Assembly (NCBI RefSeq): GCF_965638725.1
Contig: NC_134982.1
Location: 82,288,155 to 82,352,154, forward strand
Reading direction: 5' to 3'
Origin: Aptenodytes patagonicus
Taxonomy: Eukaryota; Chordata; Aves; Sphenisciformes; Spheniscidae
Length of the DNA stretch: 64,000 bases
Under the pieces are notes generated by a model. That model made no database searches, was not told the DNA's origin, and saw only the letters and a program-made list of their open reading frames with translations. A program made the position numbers and the translations under genes. Positions 1 to 12,500 of this stretch are shown in pieces; position 1 is the stretch's first letter, and the number at the start of each line of letters is the position of its first letter.

Positions 1-3000
1 TTCTTCATGTAACTGGCTCATGGATCAGGCTAGCTGAAGGCTATTATTGCTGCCCTAATATTTTGCTCAGGATACATTTCACTGCACGTGGAATATCATC
101 ATTCCACCAGATGACTGCAGCAGGTAGTAAATATGCTTGTGAAGCTGATGCAGCACAAACTTTAATTCATTCTCACGCTTTTGACTGATAGTGTTTGAGA
201 AGGACTTGGGATTCATCGTGCTGCGGATGCACGACCCTCTCTCAGGGCATGCCAAGAGCAGCAGAAGTGCAAGTTTCCTGCTTTTCCTGACTTCAGAGCT
301 GACCTACAGGGACTGCCCCCTACGGTGACAAGATAAACCACCGTCTTCAGTTCTGGACTCATCTGCAGTGACTACCAGCAAGGGCACTAATTAACGGCAC
401 TTTGACTGTGCGAAGCCTGACAATTGCACATACAGCCGTTGTACAGTAATGAGTTCTAGCTATCACCAGCCCAGACCAAATCTGAACTGGTGACCTGGCA
501 ATGAAAAGGCTCTGTAGCCCATTACCAATTCTGAAATCATTCAGGGCTTTGATAACTCCTGCATTTTTATTGGGAACTGTCCGGTACTTCCTCCTCAGAG
601 CTGCTGTGTCAGTGATTTAACCCTGAGTGTACATCAAAGCCTCGTGGGGATGCCATTATGTACAGGATTTGACTGAATCAGATCTGATGCTCTAAGAGTG
701 TTTTCCCTGATGCTGAACAGCTCTTCCTCCTTGCCTCAGCCTTTTCCCTTTTTAGAGCCTCCTGCTTAATGGGTCTTGGCTCATGATTTCTTTTAATCTC
801 CTGTGCTTTTGTGTTTTTCCTATCAGTGTGTGACATATTCCTATCTTTCAGGTTTTGAATAAACAGCATGGCATTCTTGCAGTTTCATGCCTTTTGTTTA
901 GGGTAAGAAAGATAAACACAGCAAGCTTATTGAAAAATTCCGACTTTGGGCACAGCTGTTTTGCATGACGTCATGCCTGTGGACTTTCAGTGCTGAAGGA
1001 TCTGTGTAATAATGAACTTCAGTTTCCTGGATTAGAGGTAAACAAACAAGGGACAGTGCTCAGTTTTCAAAATACCCTCCTAAATGGAAACCAAAGCAAC
1101 TCTTCCTGAATGTGCAGACGTGCAGCGTTAGTGCACATGCCATTCTCAGAGCCCAGCCAAGGAGCAGCCCGAGTTTAACTAAATCCCTGGGTCATTTCAT
1201 TGTTGCCATTCAAAATTCTGTGGATTATAGTGGGATTTACACCACCCTGGCACACCTGTTACTTCAGGAAGTGTACGAAGCAACCCTTGATAATTCGAAG
1301 AACAAGGAGACAAGCTAGGAAGAGGGTTTGACTAACCAAGACCAAGTGTCCTCCGAGCCTTCATATCAACCCGGAAGCTGATGGCTGGGTCCTGTAGCAA
1401 AAACTTCTCCCTTTACATCTGCTGGATCCGGAGGGGAAGAAGGAGCCTTTCCACCCATTCAAGAAGAATGAAGGAGAGATTGCAGGGAATTCGGTGCAAA
1501 CAGATTTCACCTCTATCCCATGCTCATGAGTCACAGATTGCTGCCAAAGACGGTGGGACCAAGGATGTTTGTTACCCTTTGGTAACTGAGTGGCAATGCA
1601 CTCTGCTTTTTCATACGGACATCTAATTGTTAGAGTTTGGAAATTTTTTCAGTGTCACTCTGTCATGTTGTGAGAAGAGGAGGGACTAAAAGAAAGATGT
1701 AGAATATAAAGTTAATAAGCTATTTCAAAAAATCAAGTCTGGCCTCCATTTGTCACTAACTGGTGGTTTGCTGAAGCAAGAAGTTCAGGATAGAATCGAA
1801 TACCAGGTGACGGGTTGGTTGGGAATGACTTCAGGCTGAATATTCAGCTTTGAGAATTATCTTTATGTTTTGTTCAGAGTGCTAAATCACTTAAAGCCCA
1901 GATTATCTTCTCTGTTCTTTGTGGGAGTGTGTGCTACCTCTTTATGCTCTTCCTTTGTGTAAGGGAGTTGGCTGAAATTGCTGCTTAACCTACTGTTTTT
2001 TTCTTTGCTTAACAGTTTTGTAAATATTGTTAACTCTGTTTTTGCTGTCTTTGAGGAATACCATTGGCACAATCTATGTATTTTCCAGAATTATTTGGAG
2101 ACCTAAGCTGATTTGAGCTAGCAGATAATTAGAATGGATTTTTAATTCAAACTACCAGTTTTTCTCAATGGAAAACAGCATCAGTTCACTTTTACCAACA
2201 GCAGATAGTAGCATTCTTGCGCAAGCTATCTGTTTGCAATGTAAAACAAAGCTTTCTGAACATTATTTTTTGTATGTTCTGAAGCTTCTGGAAGTTTTTT
2301 AATGTTGTCTGAGACACAAAATGATTGATCCTCATGAGTACATTTTCAACATAAGAACGAAGTGTGCTTCAGCTGTAAGAGACCCTGTTTAATAATATAG
2401 AACATGTCCTGTTTGCTGAACGTGACAGGCCAGGATTTGTTTTTTGTTTCTAGGCAAGGGGTTGGAGAAGGAATTTTTACTGCATAGCGGAAGACTTACT
2501 CTGTAAGCACCTTCTCTTCAGTGCCGGCGGTTTACTACATGCTAAGATAAAATGCCATCACAGAACTAGGGGAGTCTGGCTACAACTGTACCAGCTTGGA
2601 CAAGGGAAATCTGTGTCAGAGCATGAATTTGGTATTTCTTCTTCTTTGCCATCGAAAAACAGAGCCACCACAAGAAGCACATTTAAGGAAAAGGGTCTTT
2701 ACCCAGGATAAAACACCCATCACATTAATCCTTACAGTCAGTCTCTGCTGTGGCTCTGGTGAGTGGCATAGAGCAGTGGACCAGGCTCACACAGCTGAAT
2801 GGGGAACACCGTGCAGAGGTGGTGATACTGCTGTTTTCTCTGTCATGGTCCATGCCTGCTTCTCGCCACCCCACTGCCTTGGGTTGTGTGCTCCTCAGCT
2901 CCGGCGGAGTCCTGGGCTTAGCGACATCTAAGCACAGTCTGTGCTTGGCTGTAAACAGGCTATCATGGCGTTTCATATGTGACATCTTTCTTGTCTGGAA

Positions 3001-4019
3001 TCCCTTTCTAGCCATCCCCTGCTGTGCTGTTACAACTCCTATTGCACATGGGGATGAGGTAGGGTTTGTTTATTTTGGTGCAGAAGTAGTAGCAGTGACC
3101 TCAGCAGCATTAAAGGAAAATCACTTCCCTAGGGCATGGTGCGTGAGACAGTCAGATATGCTGATCTCGTGGTATCACCCATGTAAGAGCTGATGAGATC
3201 ACTGTTACGGCTTTGCACTGAGTGCAAGCTTGATTAAATCAGAACACATACTCTGTTCGAGTGCTGGTTGGAGGTGAAAGTGAAAGCTTTATGGAGCGTT
3301 GGACTGAGTTTTTGGCAGCACCGTGTGCAGTGTGAAGGTGTAGAGGAACAGGCAGCGTCTTACCATGTTGTAGGGAGTGTGTCTGACTGCAAACTTAGCT
3401 GTCACTAAATTATTTTCTTTTTTCCCTCAGAACAGTTTTGACTGGGCTTCTTGAAGAGCAACCCTTTTTTGGACATTTTTCTGTAGAATAACCTAAAATG
3501 AGGCTATGCCACCTAGTGGAAGTTAAAGCCACCTTGAAGGCCCTTCCTTTTTCCTTCTTGGTCCCCCTCACAGGCTCCAAATCAAACTGTGTTTACTTCC
3601 CAGCACCAGTTTGAGAAGATACAAGGATAGGGGGTCAAGTTTCTTAAAGAGCTTTTCCATGGAGCAGATTTGTTTTCTGTATTACATTTGATCAGATACT
3701 TGTTTACATGGTAGGTTTGCTTATTTGCATTAGGGTAATGCTGATACAGTAACTTGAGTTACTTTTGAAAACCACTACATTTTAACTAAAATGGTGGCGT
3801 AGCCTCGTTGGTGATCTTATTTCCCTTTTAAGATAGGAGAGCATGGTCTCAGATACTGATTTGTCAATGACTATCAGTAGAAGAGCAATGTGGGTTAGAT
3901 TCTGAAATGAGAAAAGTTGCATCAAGGATTAATTAGCCCCTGCTTTGTCTTTTCCAAATGCAAATGGTGTCTTTTCTGTTTTCTTCTTGCATAATAAAAC
4001 AACTGATATTCCCTCTTAG
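1..4019 (+). other. ATG10: ATG10 intron (partial)
   Basis: The region lies upstream of the catalytic exon and is AT-rich non-coding sequence. It contains several ORFs of 60-150 codons, none with recognisable protein similarity, and no preceding ATG10 exon that I could find. No transposon or RNA gene was recognised. Confidence 0.7.
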
Positions 4020-4117
4020 GAGCACCCCTTACTTGGGCAGCCATTTTTTGTTCTGCACCCCTGCCGGACTAATGAATTCATGTCTTCTGTACTGACCAGT
4101 TCACGGAAACAGAACAG
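4020..4117 (+). CDS. ATG10: ATG10 coding exon A (catalytic cysteine exon)
   Basis: The acceptor is a pyrimidine-rich stretch ending CCCTCTTAG and the donor is ACAG|GTGAGA. The 98 nt hold 32 codons plus 2 nt, starting in phase 0 with Glu-His-Pro. It carries the HPC active-site motif. Confidence 0.92.
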
Positions 4118-4917
4118 GTGAGAAACAGTACTGTGCCTTGCAAGGCTTTATGCAATGCAGGTAAAGTAAATCAGCCGGGAAGTGGAAATGGTCAAAACAA
4201 CAGCCTTTGTCCAAATAGAATAAGATTCTGATTGTCACCTAAGGGCTGAAAGTTAAAATACATTTGATATAGATAAAGTGAAAGAATAGCCCCATCTGAA
4301 GTTTTTTTATGACTGTCAAGTGTGCCTGCAATTCAGAAGAGGTTGGGATAATATGTTTATGGTACTTTTTTGTTGTTTTTTTTTCCCCTAGACACATAAA
4401 TTACATTGTATTGTGGCTCAGTACTGTAGGCCCAGTTGTGGGTCTAAATCTGCCCCTGAGTTATGCAAATCTAGCACCTAAGCAGAAGGTCGATTCAGTT
4501 GATTCAGTTGAAAGGTAAGAGAAAATGAAATCACTTTTTTTCTCTCCCATCCTCCTATGAAATAAAAAAGATCAGATGGATAACTGGCAAAAACATTATC
4601 TCCTCCTTTGGAGCTCTTGGTTCAGTTTGTTTAAGACCCACCTTTCAATATTTTACTTACATGGCTGCCTTATTGCCTTACTTTGCAATGAAAATTTGTG
4701 CTGAGAGAGATGTGCTTGGCACATTGTTGATACCCTTCATGACTGTCAGAAGGTCCCTGATGTCCTGGGGTCTTTCTCAGGTGTGTAAAAGCATTTTATG
4801 GTGGTCCCTCCAGCACATGGTTGGTGGTGTGATCTAGTGTAACTCTGCTACAATGATTTTAACTTAATCTCTTCTCTTTTTTCTGTTTGATGTCTCCACT
4901 TCAGACCTCTGAGCTGA
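4020..4917 (+). CDS. ATG10: ATG10, 3' part of the gene (E2-like enzyme for ATG12-ATG5 conjugation)
   Basis: Two, probably three, terminal coding exons are present; the 5' exons lie left of the window. The first encodes GQPFFVLHPC followed by RTNEFM, which matches the family's active site: the Cys of the HPC motif (codon 4062-4064) is the thioester cysteine that accepts ATG12 from ATG7 and passes it to ATG5. The second encodes STVGPVVGLNLPLSYA, the conserved C-terminal stretch. The exons join in frame (phase 2 to phase 1) with standard splice sites. The C-terminal end has two readings: a TAA inside exon B, or splicing at a GTAAGA donor overlapping that TAA to a tiny last coding exon at 4905. 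The protein acts in the cytosol in autophagosome formation. Identification rests on recalled family sequence. I did not find the preceding exon in 1-4019. Confidence 0.9.
4392..4518 (+). CDS. ATG10: ATG10 coding exon B (conserved C-terminus)
   Basis: The acceptor is a T-rich tract ending TTTTCCCCTAG. The first base completes the split Arg codon from exon A. The reading frame gives INYIVLWLSTVGPVVGLNL, then a less conserved tail DSVDSVER and TAA (4516-4518). The last bases AAAG|GTAAGA also form a consensus splice donor at 4515/4516, so the exon may end at 4515 instead. Confidence 0.9.
4905..4917 (+). CDS. ATG10: ATG10 probable last coding exon (Arg-Pro-Leu-Ser-stop)
   Basis: A long pyrimidine-rich tract ends in CACTTCAG just before 4905. 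Joining the donor at 4515 to this acceptor completes the Arg codon and adds Pro-Leu-Ser and TGA, so the protein would end VERPLS. The human protein, as I remember it, ends with a similarly short tail after Glu-Arg. This is an inference from splice-site quality and frame; a transcript would decide. Confidence 0.55.
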
Positions 4918-6260
4918 AGGACAATGATGGTTAGCTGTAGTAAAGCTACTGCAGACTGCCCTAAGGATGAAATCAAAGGAATCCTTCCCGACTGGTAAGC
5001 AATGCAATGTGGAAAGATGACTGCTCATGGCTCTTTCTCTGGCAAGAACTTGCCTGGTTACAGTGGAAGACCTAAGAGTTGGCTGCAGTTGTGACAACTC
5101 TCAAGCACCACTAAGACCTGAACTCCCTCGCGATTGCATTGACCCTTTGAAGTCAGTCATTTCCTACCTCTGTTTTACTGTGGTTATGGCCTTAGTAACA
5201 CTGCATGCAAATGCACAAGCCTATGGTTCCTTGATACAGAGTTGAGATGCTGGGTTTGGATCTACTAAATTTACCTACTAAAAATCATGTCTCTAGAAAA
5301 TCTGCACCATCTGTGAGGATATGTACAGCAAAATACTTGTAGGATGTGGTTTAAGCTTGTGGCAATCAGTGTATGGGCTGAGACTACTTCACCTAGGGAC
5401 CACCTTCTCCACCACAGCCTGATGCATGGACCATCCTCGTGTTCCACACCACACACAGAATATCCTAATCTGAGGACTGAATAGTACTTTGCTGAGAATA
5501 TTTTGTGTACGTCATGCTTCAGGGAACAGACAGGATCAGGATTGTAAACAAACAGAGTACTTACAGTCTACATCTGACTAAGCATGTACAGTTCTAGAGT
5601 TCAAGGTCCCTCAAGCTATCATAGAAGAACATCTGGCTCTTCTGTGCTTCACTGCCTCCAAAGGAAGCTTTGCCATACCCTGTGGGAGTCAATTAGTATT
5701 TCTCATTGTACTAGTGGTTGTTCACAGGTTTGGTCCCTATCCTGCAGTCTTTATGCAAGCCTCCCCTGACAGCTGTTGAATTTTGGGCAAGTAGGAATTG
5801 CATAGTAGTGCAATCAGTGAAAAACAGATTAGAAGTAACTTCCATACAAGTCATCTTGGATTCTCTCCCAATCACATTTTATTTGCAGTATAAACCAGAT
5901 CACAAGTCCTGAGGAGCTGAGATGGAATTACAGATTTTACTTTATATGTTCAGCAATACATCACTTGCATCCAGAGTCCAACGTATGCTGCATCGGAGTT
6001 GGAAATGTGAAATGCATCGGGTTTCATATTCTGGGTTTTCAGATATTTTGATTGGTTGCATATTTTTCACTTATATGATATGCTATTGGTGGATTGAAAT
6101 ACAGTGCAGTCTTCAAAATTCCATTGGTGCAGAATTCTTTGCCAGCCATTTGGAATTAATAATGAAAACACATAATTTATCCCATTCTGGATCATAACAA
6201 CCTGAAAAGCTATTTTTCCATGTAAGATTAATAAAATACAGCTTTCTGTTCATGTACCAT
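4918..6260 (+). other. ATG10: Presumed ATG10 3' UTR
   Basis: Non-coding sequence follows the ATG10 stop. An AATAAA at 4561-4566 lies between the two possible stop codons and would only serve the TAA form. A clearer AATAAA at 6230-6235 is followed by a T/GT-rich stretch and is the likelier distal poly(A) signal. The extent of the UTR is inferred. Confidence 0.45.
6230..6235 (+). terminator. Candidate ATG10 poly(A) signal AATAAA
   Basis: Canonical hexamer about 1.3 kb beyond the last coding exon, followed within 60 nt by T-rich sequence. Another AATAAA at about 6833 is an alternative. Confidence 0.4.
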
Positions 6261-8939
6261 GACAGTAGCTACATTGTCTTTTTTAACATTTTTGGTAACA
6301 TATGCTTGATAATTGCATCCATAGCCCATTTTCAAATTTAAGGGAGACTTACATAGGAGGAAAAACAAAAAAACAGATAACAGCAGTTTTAAGAGCTGTT
6401 AAATGTTCATCCCTGCTCTGTGATCTTCATTTGTGATACACTGCAACAGAGGAGTAAAAGCAGTATCGGCCCTCCTCAGCTGCCCTGCATTGCTAAGCAG
6501 CTCTCTGTCAGCTTCCCCTGCCTCTATCCAGCATATTGGCACACTCACACTGTGCTGGCTAGCCCTTGCGACCTTTATTCCCAGTATAACTTAGAACTGG
6601 CCTCAGGTAGCTTTATTTAAACCAAGGTCTGAATTAGCTCCTGATGACCTTAGGATCAGAGAAGTGGAAAGGATTGATGGAGTTGTTCCCTATAAACCAC
6701 AAGCACTGAATGCTGCATCAGCGTATCTCAGGATCAGTTATGCTTCTTTTCCCAAAGTGTCACAGATATTACCTGGTACTGCACTGAGGGTTGAATATAC
6801 AGAAGAAATTCCACTTCTAAACAATAGAAATAATAAAATACAATCCTGAATACAGAATAGCTTTGGAATAACTTGTAGCTGAAATGCTGGTTTTAGTGTT
6901 CTCATATACTGGGCAAGAGCTGTTCCTTGATAAAGGAGAAGAAAAGAGCCTGGAACAACCTTGAGTATTATTTTCAGTACTAGTTGTTAGACCTTGAGAA
7001 GATTCAACTGCTAAGATGCTGCCGTGCAAAATTTATAAGCGTATTTTCATAGGCATTTCTTGGAGACCAGCTCTCCCTGTTTCTGTCCTGGAAGCAGAAA
7101 CTGCAGTGCAACAGTATTATTCGTAATAGGATTTGGCCAGTTGGGTTTCTTCACTATAGGCAAGTCTGTGAAGTGTCATTGCTCTACTCAGAATGTCAGC
7201 ATCTCATCTGTGTGACACTGTACATCAGACAGTGTAACTTACAGATTGTAATTACAGACAAAAGAAAAATATGAAATAAGTCTGGGAGAATATACTCCAG
7301 TCACTTTCTCCACTCCATCAGCCTTCCATTGCACCTTAATCTTCTCTTCTTTTTTTCAAGAATTACAACAAAAGTGGAATTTGTATGTAAACAAGAAATA
7401 AATACTTCTCTTTTACAGGGAGGAATTCTCAACGCCCATTTCTTTCTACCTTAATTTATAATTTGTAAACAAAATCAAGTATTATTTGGACAGGGCATTG
7501 CACATTGTACTAGACTTAAGATTTCCTCTGTCAGGGACATCCCTAGGCACTTGTCTAATGGATGGCTGCACACAGCGGGATACTTCTTTGTCAATGTCCT
7601 GACAGTCACACTCTAACTCCTAGACGTCCTCTCCCAGCAATCACTTTACCTCCTAGATATCTTACAACCATACATTCACTTGGCTGGACACTCAAATTGT
7701 TCCCAGTTTCTGAAGCTGTCTCTGTCTTGCTTCCTTCCTGCTGATAGCACCCCTCCAAATTCCTCTTCAGTGCCTTGACCCTGTTCCCACAGTTACTGAG
7801 ACACGATGATAATAATGGGGAGCATGAAATGGATAAGCAAACTGACAGTTCCCCTGCCCTGCTACAATTCTTAACCATTTAACACCATGAACGACGAAGC
7901 AACAGAGCAGTGTCATCATCAGTGTCAATGTTTCCCTGAAATTTGTCCAGAACACCACTAGACAAAAATTCAGCTCAGTTAGTACAAATACACTAAGCTT
8001 AGATTGAGAAACAAATACAAGATAACATAAAAATTTGAGATCAAGGAGAGATATAATCCTGTTTAGATATCTACTTTCTAATGGCTTAAGTAGGAGGTAG
8101 GCATCTAATTTCCCATTTACATCTGTGCCTTAATGACTTATAGGATATTTTATATAGAATGATTTTGTACAAAAATCCTGTTTTATTTCAAAATCAAGTC
8201 AATTGCAGCACTATTTTGTCATTTTATTTGGCAAATCTATTGAAGATTCTTATATCTGAACTTGGGTTTTGGATACATACATTATCTGAAATCTTTCAGC
8301 CTACCAAAAAGAAAATTTCCAGTTCCAAACAGTTTTGAAAATTTGCTCAGTCATCCGTCCTTGCTAATCTGGGAAGACATATTGAGGACCATTGCTTCTG
8401 GGGACTTCTTTTTGAGAGAACTGACTCAAACCCGCCCTTGGTTACAAGAATCAGGAAGAAGAATGAATTTTATGTGTTCAACTAAGCCAAAAAGATGCTT
8501 TTCTTTGGAATGCAATTGCTACCTACATAATCCTTCATTTGTGTCAGCATGATCAGGTTAGAATTTAACCCCCAATCTGGTCTGCCAGAAGGTTTGTAGT
8601 TGGTTGGTTTTGGTTACTAAAAGAAACATTCCTTTGGTCAAATTGCATGCTTGTTTTCACAACAGTAAATGCTGAGCTAGTTAAATAGAGCTGAATATAG
8701 TGAAGTAATCAATATAAATTCCTGTTGCAACTCCATGAATTTCAGCAGAACTTTTTCAGTAACTTATTTTTGGCCATTTGCTATGACTATGGTTTAATGA
8801 GTTTGTTTGGACATCTATATTTACATTGCATAGCGTTTCAGTTCCAGCACAAAGGAAAAATGATTGCTCTTTCCTCTGAACTGTGAAGTTACAACTGTTT
8901 CCTCCAAGATACTCTCTTCTAGAGAACAGTGTATGTATG
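6261..8939. other. Intergenic sequence between ATG10 and the first LTR
   Basis: AT-rich unique sequence. Short ORFs (up to about 96 codons, for example 8262-8552) have no recognisable similarity. No repeats or RNA genes were recognised. Confidence 0.6.
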
Positions 8940-9532
8940 TGTGCTGGTTTTGGCTGGGGTAGAGTTAATTTTCTTCCCAGTAGCTGGTATGGGGCTGTGT
9001 TTCGGATTTGTGCTGGAAACAGTGTTGATAACACAGGGATGTTTTCGTTACTGCTGAGCAGTGCTGACACAGAGTCAAGGCCTTTTCTGCTCCTCACCCC
9101 ACCCCACCAGCGAGCAGGCTGGGGGGGCACAAGAAGTTGGGAGGGGACACGGCTGGGACAGTTGACCCCAACTGACCCAAGGGATATCCCACACCATGTG
9201 ATGTCATGCTCAGCAATAAAAATTGGGGGGAAAGAAGGAGGAAGGAGGGGACGTTCAGAGTGATGGCATTTGTCTTCCCAAGTCACCGTTAGGCGTGATG
9301 CTGTCCTAGAGATGGCCGAACACCTGCCTGCCGATGGGAAGGAGTGAATGAATTCCTTGTTTTGTTTTGCTTTGCTTGCGTGCACGCCTTTTGCTTTCCC
9401 TATTAAACTGTCTTTATCTCAACCCACGAGTTTTCTCACTTTTAGTCTTCCGATTCTCTTCCCCCATCCCACTGGGTGAGTGAGCGAGTGGCTGAGTGGG
9501 GCTTAGCTGCCGGCTGGGGTTAAACCACGACA
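8940..9532 (+). mobile_element. Solo LTR, copy 1 of an avian ERV-like family
   Basis: A 593-bp element begins TGTGCTGG and ends CACGACA, the TG...CA ends of a retroviral LTR. It is flanked by a perfect 5-bp target-site duplication GTATG (8935-8939 and 9533-9537). Related copies lie at 35.4, 36.8 and 48.2 kb. There is no internal gag/pol/env sequence, so it is a solo LTR left by recombination. The ATTAAA poly(A)-type signal (about 9400) and the A/T promoter element near 9213 give plus orientation. The TATA-like site reads CAATAAAA, weaker than in copy 2. A 5-bp duplication is typical of ERVL-like elements, though length alone does not fix the class. Confidence 0.93.
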
Positions 9533-9537
9533 GTATG

Positions 9538-12500
9538 AGAATCTGTGCATATTTTTAGTAACACGTAGGCTTTTAAAAGTGTTTCAGAGAGTTTAGAGCA
9601 TTTCTTAGCAGCAAGTTCTTACCATCTAGAATTAAAAAAAGTATATCTGAAGTTCATAGCTGCAAAACTGCCATGTGAAGTAGTTGCAGCTTTAATTCCT
9701 AAATTTAAAAAGCCAGGCTGAAGCAGAGGCATGCTAGGAGAGTAGTCCCCAAGAGAGTAACCATGTATTGAGTGCTCGGGAAGAATTAGGAAGGTGTCAC
9801 ACCTATTAGCTTTATGTCCTAGATTTCATTATAGTCTTAAAAAACGCTGCACCACAAGGAAGCTTTCACTTCACCACTTGAGAGCTTCTTGTAACTGTCA
9901 CCTACTGAAGATGAATTTCAACTTAAGGCGAGAGAGGAGTTTACTGTTGTGTTTGAAAAGAGAATGGTTTTACAGAGCCTTGCCTTGAACACCTTTTTCC
10001 TCAAGCCTGTTAGAAAACAACATGTTTTCCTGTAGTAGTATTTTTCAGTAATGTTGTTAGTACAGCACACTGGAAGAGGTAGCCCTCTCTAAAAAGATTA
10101 GGCTGCGTGCTTTGTGCACTGCTGGGTTCAGCAGCCGTGCACTATTAGCCTCAGCAGCAGAGGCCAGATGGAGTGAGATGCTATTCAGGTGCTTCCTTTC
10201 CCCGCCTTTTTTGCTGTCCAGGATTAGGGAAGGATCCCAGTAAGGAGATTTTCACCAGCAGTCATCTGCATCACCAGGAACAATCCCTGGTGTCTCTTTT
10301 GGAATACATCACCTTAAAACGCAGAAGCTGGTCTTAATGATTCTTGTTTCTGCTGAGCAAGCGCCGCAGTTGATGCTGCTCCGCTTCCAGGGGCAGGTAG
10401 AGCCCACAGCAGGGGAGAACACAGGCTGAGCACAGGTGGAAACAGATTTGGCAAACTGGAAATGAAATAATCCTTCTTTCCTTTGTGCCTGATCCAAACC
10501 AAAATCCTGAACTGACTTCTGGTGGATTCCAGCCAGACCTCACTCCGCCAAGCATTGATTGCTTCTCCAGGGTTTGTAAAGTTCATTCTGCTGCATCCAG
10601 CAGTCAGGTATTGTTAGCTTCATATGATTAGCCAAGTCTTTTAATATTTACACATGCATTGCTAATGAGTTAGGAACATGGACTGCTGTATCTATTGCAT
10701 GAGTTCACCTCTTCTCTGAGCTCTGTGGATTCCCTTCTGTTATGGAGGATTTGGGTTGTATAACGCATAGTTTCAATGCTTCTTCATTAGGCTTAAAACC
10801 CCTCATCACCTGGTGGTGAGGTTTGGCTTGGCTCATCTTCCTTCGACTTCTTTCTACAGTGTACAATCACACAAGTTATTCCTGGGCGCTGGCAGAATCC
10901 ACAGACACATTTGCTAGAAGAATCCTGGTGCCCAAGTGTTGACTAGATGTTACGGGCTAAACATGCTTGTAAAAAAAGTAATAAAATGCAACTGAAAATG
11001 TGCAACTAGCTGTAATAGCATCATGCTTCACTTCCTCTGCTCCCAGTTCCGTGTGTTCTCCTACACCTGGTAACTATTATTACCCCTTCAGCGTAACAGC
11101 AGTCTCACTTCTGCTACACTGCAAGAAGTTTAAAAAACCAAACAAACAAAACAAGCCCCTAATTCAAACAAAGCTGTAAAATGTACACATGCTTGATGGA
11201 GTAATAAGCACCTGTGTTCTTCTCTTCCATGTTTTTGATCTAACAAGATTTCGGGTGAATTTACTCCGTAAGCTCTTGTGCTTCTATGTAGCATCTAGCC
11301 ACTATTTAGGTACGCAAAGGCAGCAGGGCAGCAAGTGTCCCATTTTCCTAACAGGAACTCACTGAATCAGTTAAAAGCTAAATTTCCCATTTTGAAGATT
11401 TCCTTTGTTAAAGTCCACATAAACAACTTTTTGGCTTACACCTTTCACGTTTCAGCTTTTCCCCTCATTGTACTGATAGCAACATCTAGTGGCAAAATTA
11501 CCTCACGACAACGCCCTACTTTTGGAAACTGGTCTAGCTCCATTTACCTCCGGGTAGATCTTCATCTCCTCGACTGCCAGATTGACTTTAGAATTTGAAA
11601 AGAATTTGAGCTGTGAGGACTTTGATAGTCCTCTTCGCTGGCTGCAGTAAAATCCTTTTTTGCAAAGGAGTATCACTGGCAGCCCTACTAATAATTTTTG
11701 CTACGCAAGAAAAGCAAATCAAAATAACAAAACCAAACAGACTCAGTTTGCTGTAATAACAAAACCAAAGCTGCCAATTTTCTTAGTTGAAGTAATGTAT
11801 CTCCTGTAGAAATTGAGCTAGAATCCTAACACCAGCAGTGTTAGGACTGTTGTGTGGGATAACATTTGCATACCTAAGACCGTGATTTCTGGATTAAACG
11901 AGCTGACTGGGATCTGGCTCTTCCACCAGGAACTGCTGTCAGATCTGCAAGCTGTGAGCCACAGTTCAGTGTTCAGGTTCGCTCATCCAGTAGCTTCCAG
12001 TCTTACCGTAATCAAGGATCACCTGAAAAAAATTGGTGACGTTCTAGCTGTTTTGCATCTAATTGTGTGCCTGATTTCTCTCACATGTGTACCTGCAGTT
12101 GGTTTGATGCATATTATTAGTAAATATAGCTGCACTGATGGCAGCCAATGCTTTCAAACCTGGCTGTCTGCTGACATTGTTCTGCTCATAGATGAAGGGT
12201 GGATTTCAGAGACTTTGTAGTAGAATATGTATGCGTTTCTACTATGTGCTACCTCCGATTACTGCATATGTATTCCAAACTTCACAGAAGCATTAGACAG
12301 AGCCACAGCAGACGTGCTAAGGATGTATCTGGGATTTCTGGGCATACAATAGCATGGTTGAAGTTACTGTGCATAAACAGTAGCTTTGATTCACTGAAGC
12401 TGTAAGAAATACTGGGCAGGTGTAGAAGATCCTCAAAATCCATCCACGTAACATTTTGGGTGAAAAGAGAACACATCCAGAACACGCATATGGTTGCGCG

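Noticed and set aside
2750..3193. 147-codon plus frame as an ATG10 exon
   Set aside because: No similarity to ATG10, and overlapping frames in both strands are equally open. Treated as chance in the intron.
8756..9385. 209-codon minus frame and 126-codon plus frame
   Set aside because: They fall on solo LTR copy 1. Similar frames recur in copies 2 and 4 only because the LTR itself is repeated; LTRs do not encode these proteins.
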